A DNA stretch of 7,135 nt from Ktedonobacterales bacterium (GTDB lineage: Bacteria > Chloroflexota > Ktedonobacteria > Ktedonobacterales > JADMIN01), in contig JAICVT010000232.1 of NCBI GenBank assembly GCA_025935235.1, positions 1-7,135 on the forward strand, read 5' to 3'. Made by a program: the position numbers and the translations under genes. Positions 5,845 through 7,135 of this stretch are shown here, in pieces. The notes beneath the pieces were generated by a model, which was not told the origin of the DNA, ran no database searches, and saw nothing but the letters and a program-made list of their open reading frames with translations. Numbering within the stretch: position 1 is the first letter of the stretch; each line of letters opens with the position of its first letter.

Positions 5845-6992
5845 TGCGCCGCACATGGTTGAATAAAGCGTCGTGGCTGGTGGCGCTGCTCGCACTTATA
5901 GCGCTGCTGGCGGGCTGCGGCGTGCCGGGGACGATCCACACGCAGAGTACGCTGCCGCCCACGCGCCCGACGGCCACGCCCGCGCCGCTGCCGCCAGTGG
6001 CGATGCCCCAGGACGAGGCGCCGCACCACGATCTGACCGAGTGGTGGTATTACACCGGCCACCTGCGCGGCGCCGACGCGCGCGGGCAGGCGCACACCTA
6101 CGGCTTCGAGCTGGTCTTCTTCCAGACGCTACGCGGCGACCTGCCACCCTACTACGCTGCGCACTTCGCCGTCAGCGACATCACAGCGGGCGCATTCCAC
6201 TACGACGAGCGCGCGGGGTTCGCCAGCTCACCGGCTCCCGCCATCGGCACGACCAATCCAGCCCAGGGCTTCGATCTGGCGCTGGGCGGCTGGACGGTGC
6301 GCGGGCTGGACGGCCACGACCAACTCAGCGCCGCGCTGGACGGCTACAGCATCCAGCTCAACCTGACCGATGAGCTGCCGCACGCCATCCTGCACAATGG
6401 CAATGGCATCATCTCGTATGGCGCGGGCGGCTTCTCGTACTACTACTCGCGCCCACTGATGGCGGTCAGCGGCGCGCTGCTCGACCACGGCGCGCAGGTG
6501 CAGGTGACGGGCCAGGCGTGGATGGATCACCAGTGGGGCAACTTCGTCTCGCTGCAAGGCGCTGGCTGGGACTGGTACAGTATCCAACTCGCCGACCACA
6601 CCGAATACATGCTCTATGTTATCCGCGACGCGCAGAAGCAGGCGGTGGCGACGTTCGGCACATACATCGCCGCCGATGGCGCGGCCAGCGAGATCCCGCC
6701 GCAGCAGATCGAGACGCAGGCGACCGGCTCGTGGACCAGTCCGGTGACGGGCGGCGTCTATCCCTCTGGCTGGCGGGTGACGCTGCCAGGGCAGCAGGTC
6801 AGCCTGACGCTAACGCCGCTGCTGCTCGATCAGGAGCTGGTGACGGCGCGCTCGACCGGCGTGGCCTATTGGGAGGGCGCGGTCGGCGTCAGCGGGACGG
6901 CGGCGGGCAAGCCGGTGACGGGCGAGAGCTATGTAGAGCTGACCGGCTACGCCAGCATCCCATCGTCCTCGCCCAGCGCGGCCACACCATAG
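5841..6992 (+). CDS. Secreted lipoprotein of the CrtC/AttH lipocalin-like family
   Basis: A 383-residue predicted lipoprotein. A basic N-terminus and hydrophobic stretch (12-24) end in the lipobox LAGC, with Cys26 as the lipid-modified residue. A Pro/Thr/Ala-rich linker (38-57) then leads to a CrtC/AttH-type domain (about 60-370), the fold described for carotenoid 1,2-hydratase and the 'predicted secreted hydrolase' group. Typical motifs are HDLTEWWYYTGHL (63-75), HTYGFELVFFQ (85-95), WMDHQWGNF (227-235), GWDWYSIQL (242-250), YWEGAVGVSG (343-352) and GESYVELTGY (361-370). It should sit on the outer face of the cytoplasmic membrane. The first codon overlaps the MMPL stop (ATGA), so the two are very likely one operon. 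Known members act on or bind carotenoid- or lipid-like molecules. A hydratase, a lipid-binding or a structural role are all possible; the enzyme activity is not established by sequence alone. Confidence 0.9.
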   Translation: MMRRTWLNKASWLVALLALIALLAGCGVPGTIHTQSTLPPTRPTATPAPLPPVAMPQDEAPHHDLTEWWYYTGHLRGADARGQAHTYGFELVFFQTLRGDLPPYYAAHFAVSDITAGAFHYDERAGFASSPAPAIGTTNPAQGFDLALGGWTVRGLDGHDQLSAALDGYSIQLNLTDELPHAILHNGNGIISYGAGGFSYYYSRPLMAVSGALLDHGAQVQVTGQAWMDHQWGNFVSLQGAGWDWYSIQLADHTEYMLYVIRDAQKQAVATFGTYIAADGAASEIPPQQIETQATGSWTSPVTGGVYPSGWRVTLPGQQVSLTLTPLLLDQELVTARSTGVAYWEGAVGVSGTAAGKPVTGESYVELTGYASIPSSSPSAATP

Positions 6993-7028
6993 TGTGACGA
7001 CTGCATCTAGTGATCGGGTAAGCGCACG

Positions 7029-7135
7029 ATGGCTGATGACATACTCGCTGGATTGGATACAGTTCCGTGGGAACTGTACCAACATGCCTATGGCCCGGCC
7101 GTTGACACGCCAACGCATATCCGCGCGCTGCTTTC
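7029..7135 (+). CDS. Start of a HEAT-repeat-like hypothetical protein (3' truncated by window edge)
   Basis: An ATG-started frame runs open to the end of the window: 35 complete codons beginning MADDILAGLDTVPWELYQHA and continuing with YGPAVDTPTHIRALL. The pattern 'LxxLDxVxWxxLxHAYGxAxDxPxxIRALL' is familiar from the N-termini of HEAT-repeat proteins annotated in Actinobacteria and related soil bacteria, whose function is mostly unknown. That likeness comes from memory, not a search. The ribosome site is weak (GGGTAAG at 7015-7021). The gene lies 36 bases after the lipoprotein stop on the same strand with no terminator between, so read-through is possible, but the lower GC here suggests a separate unit. 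Confidence 0.65.
   Translation, partial: MADDILAGLDTVPWELYQHAYGPAVDTPTHIRALL
7058..7078. repeat. Perfect 9-bp inverted repeat in the first codons of the last gene
   Basis: TACAGTTCC (7058-7066) and GGAACTGTA (7070-7078) are perfect inverted halves separated by GTG. The hairpin falls on codons 10-17 of the truncated gene. In mRNA it would be a stable stem-loop about 30 nt after the start codon; in DNA it has the form of a symmetric protein-binding site. Function is unknown. Confidence 0.6.

Noticed and set aside
1..7135. CRISPR array, insertion sequence, prophage or toxin-antitoxin genes
   Set aside because: No spaced direct repeats, transposase, integrase or small paired genes are visible on either strand.

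Overview
The window is GC-rich DNA, visibly around two-thirds G+C, packed with genes on both strands. I read it as chromosomal DNA of a free-living bacterium. The best guess is Chloroflexota, possibly a Ktedonobacteria-like lineage. The reasons are the GC-rich codon use, the divergent TldD/TldE pair, a lipoprotein of the CrtC/AttH type, and a closing gene that resembles actinobacterial and ktedonobacterial HEAT-repeat proteins. This assignment is inference; nothing here (no rRNA, no marker gene long enough to place by eye) proves it.

Layout. Positions 1-2707 (+) hold a two-gene unit, tldD (5' end cut off by the window) followed after one base by tldE. Together they should form a heterodimeric zinc metalloprotease. 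It converges on smpB (3171-2704, -), the trans-translation cofactor. tldE and smpB overlap by 4 bp and share one CTAG as both stop codons. Positions 3172-3504 form a 333-bp divergent intergenic region, the only long non-coding stretch. It holds a very stable GC hairpin that looks like a dispersed repeat and carries a G-quadruplex motif, a candidate forward promoter overlapped by a small dyad, and two sets of interleaved inverted repeats that could fold as H-type pseudoknots. One of these sets would lie in the leader of the next gene.

Positions 3505-6992 (+) are a tightly coupled pair. The first gene is a 12-TM MMPL-family (RND superfamily) exporter. The second, overlapping it by the 4 bases ATGA and preceded by a perfect AGGAGG, is a lipoprotein with a CrtC/AttH lipocalin-like domain. 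A lipid- or isoprenoid-handling envelope system is a reasonable hypothesis for this pair and is the most interesting content of the window. At 7029 a new gene begins, with lower GC around its start and a 9-bp perfect inverted repeat in its first codons. It is cut off by the end of the window.

No tRNA, rRNA, tmRNA, CRISPR array, transposase or phage gene was seen.
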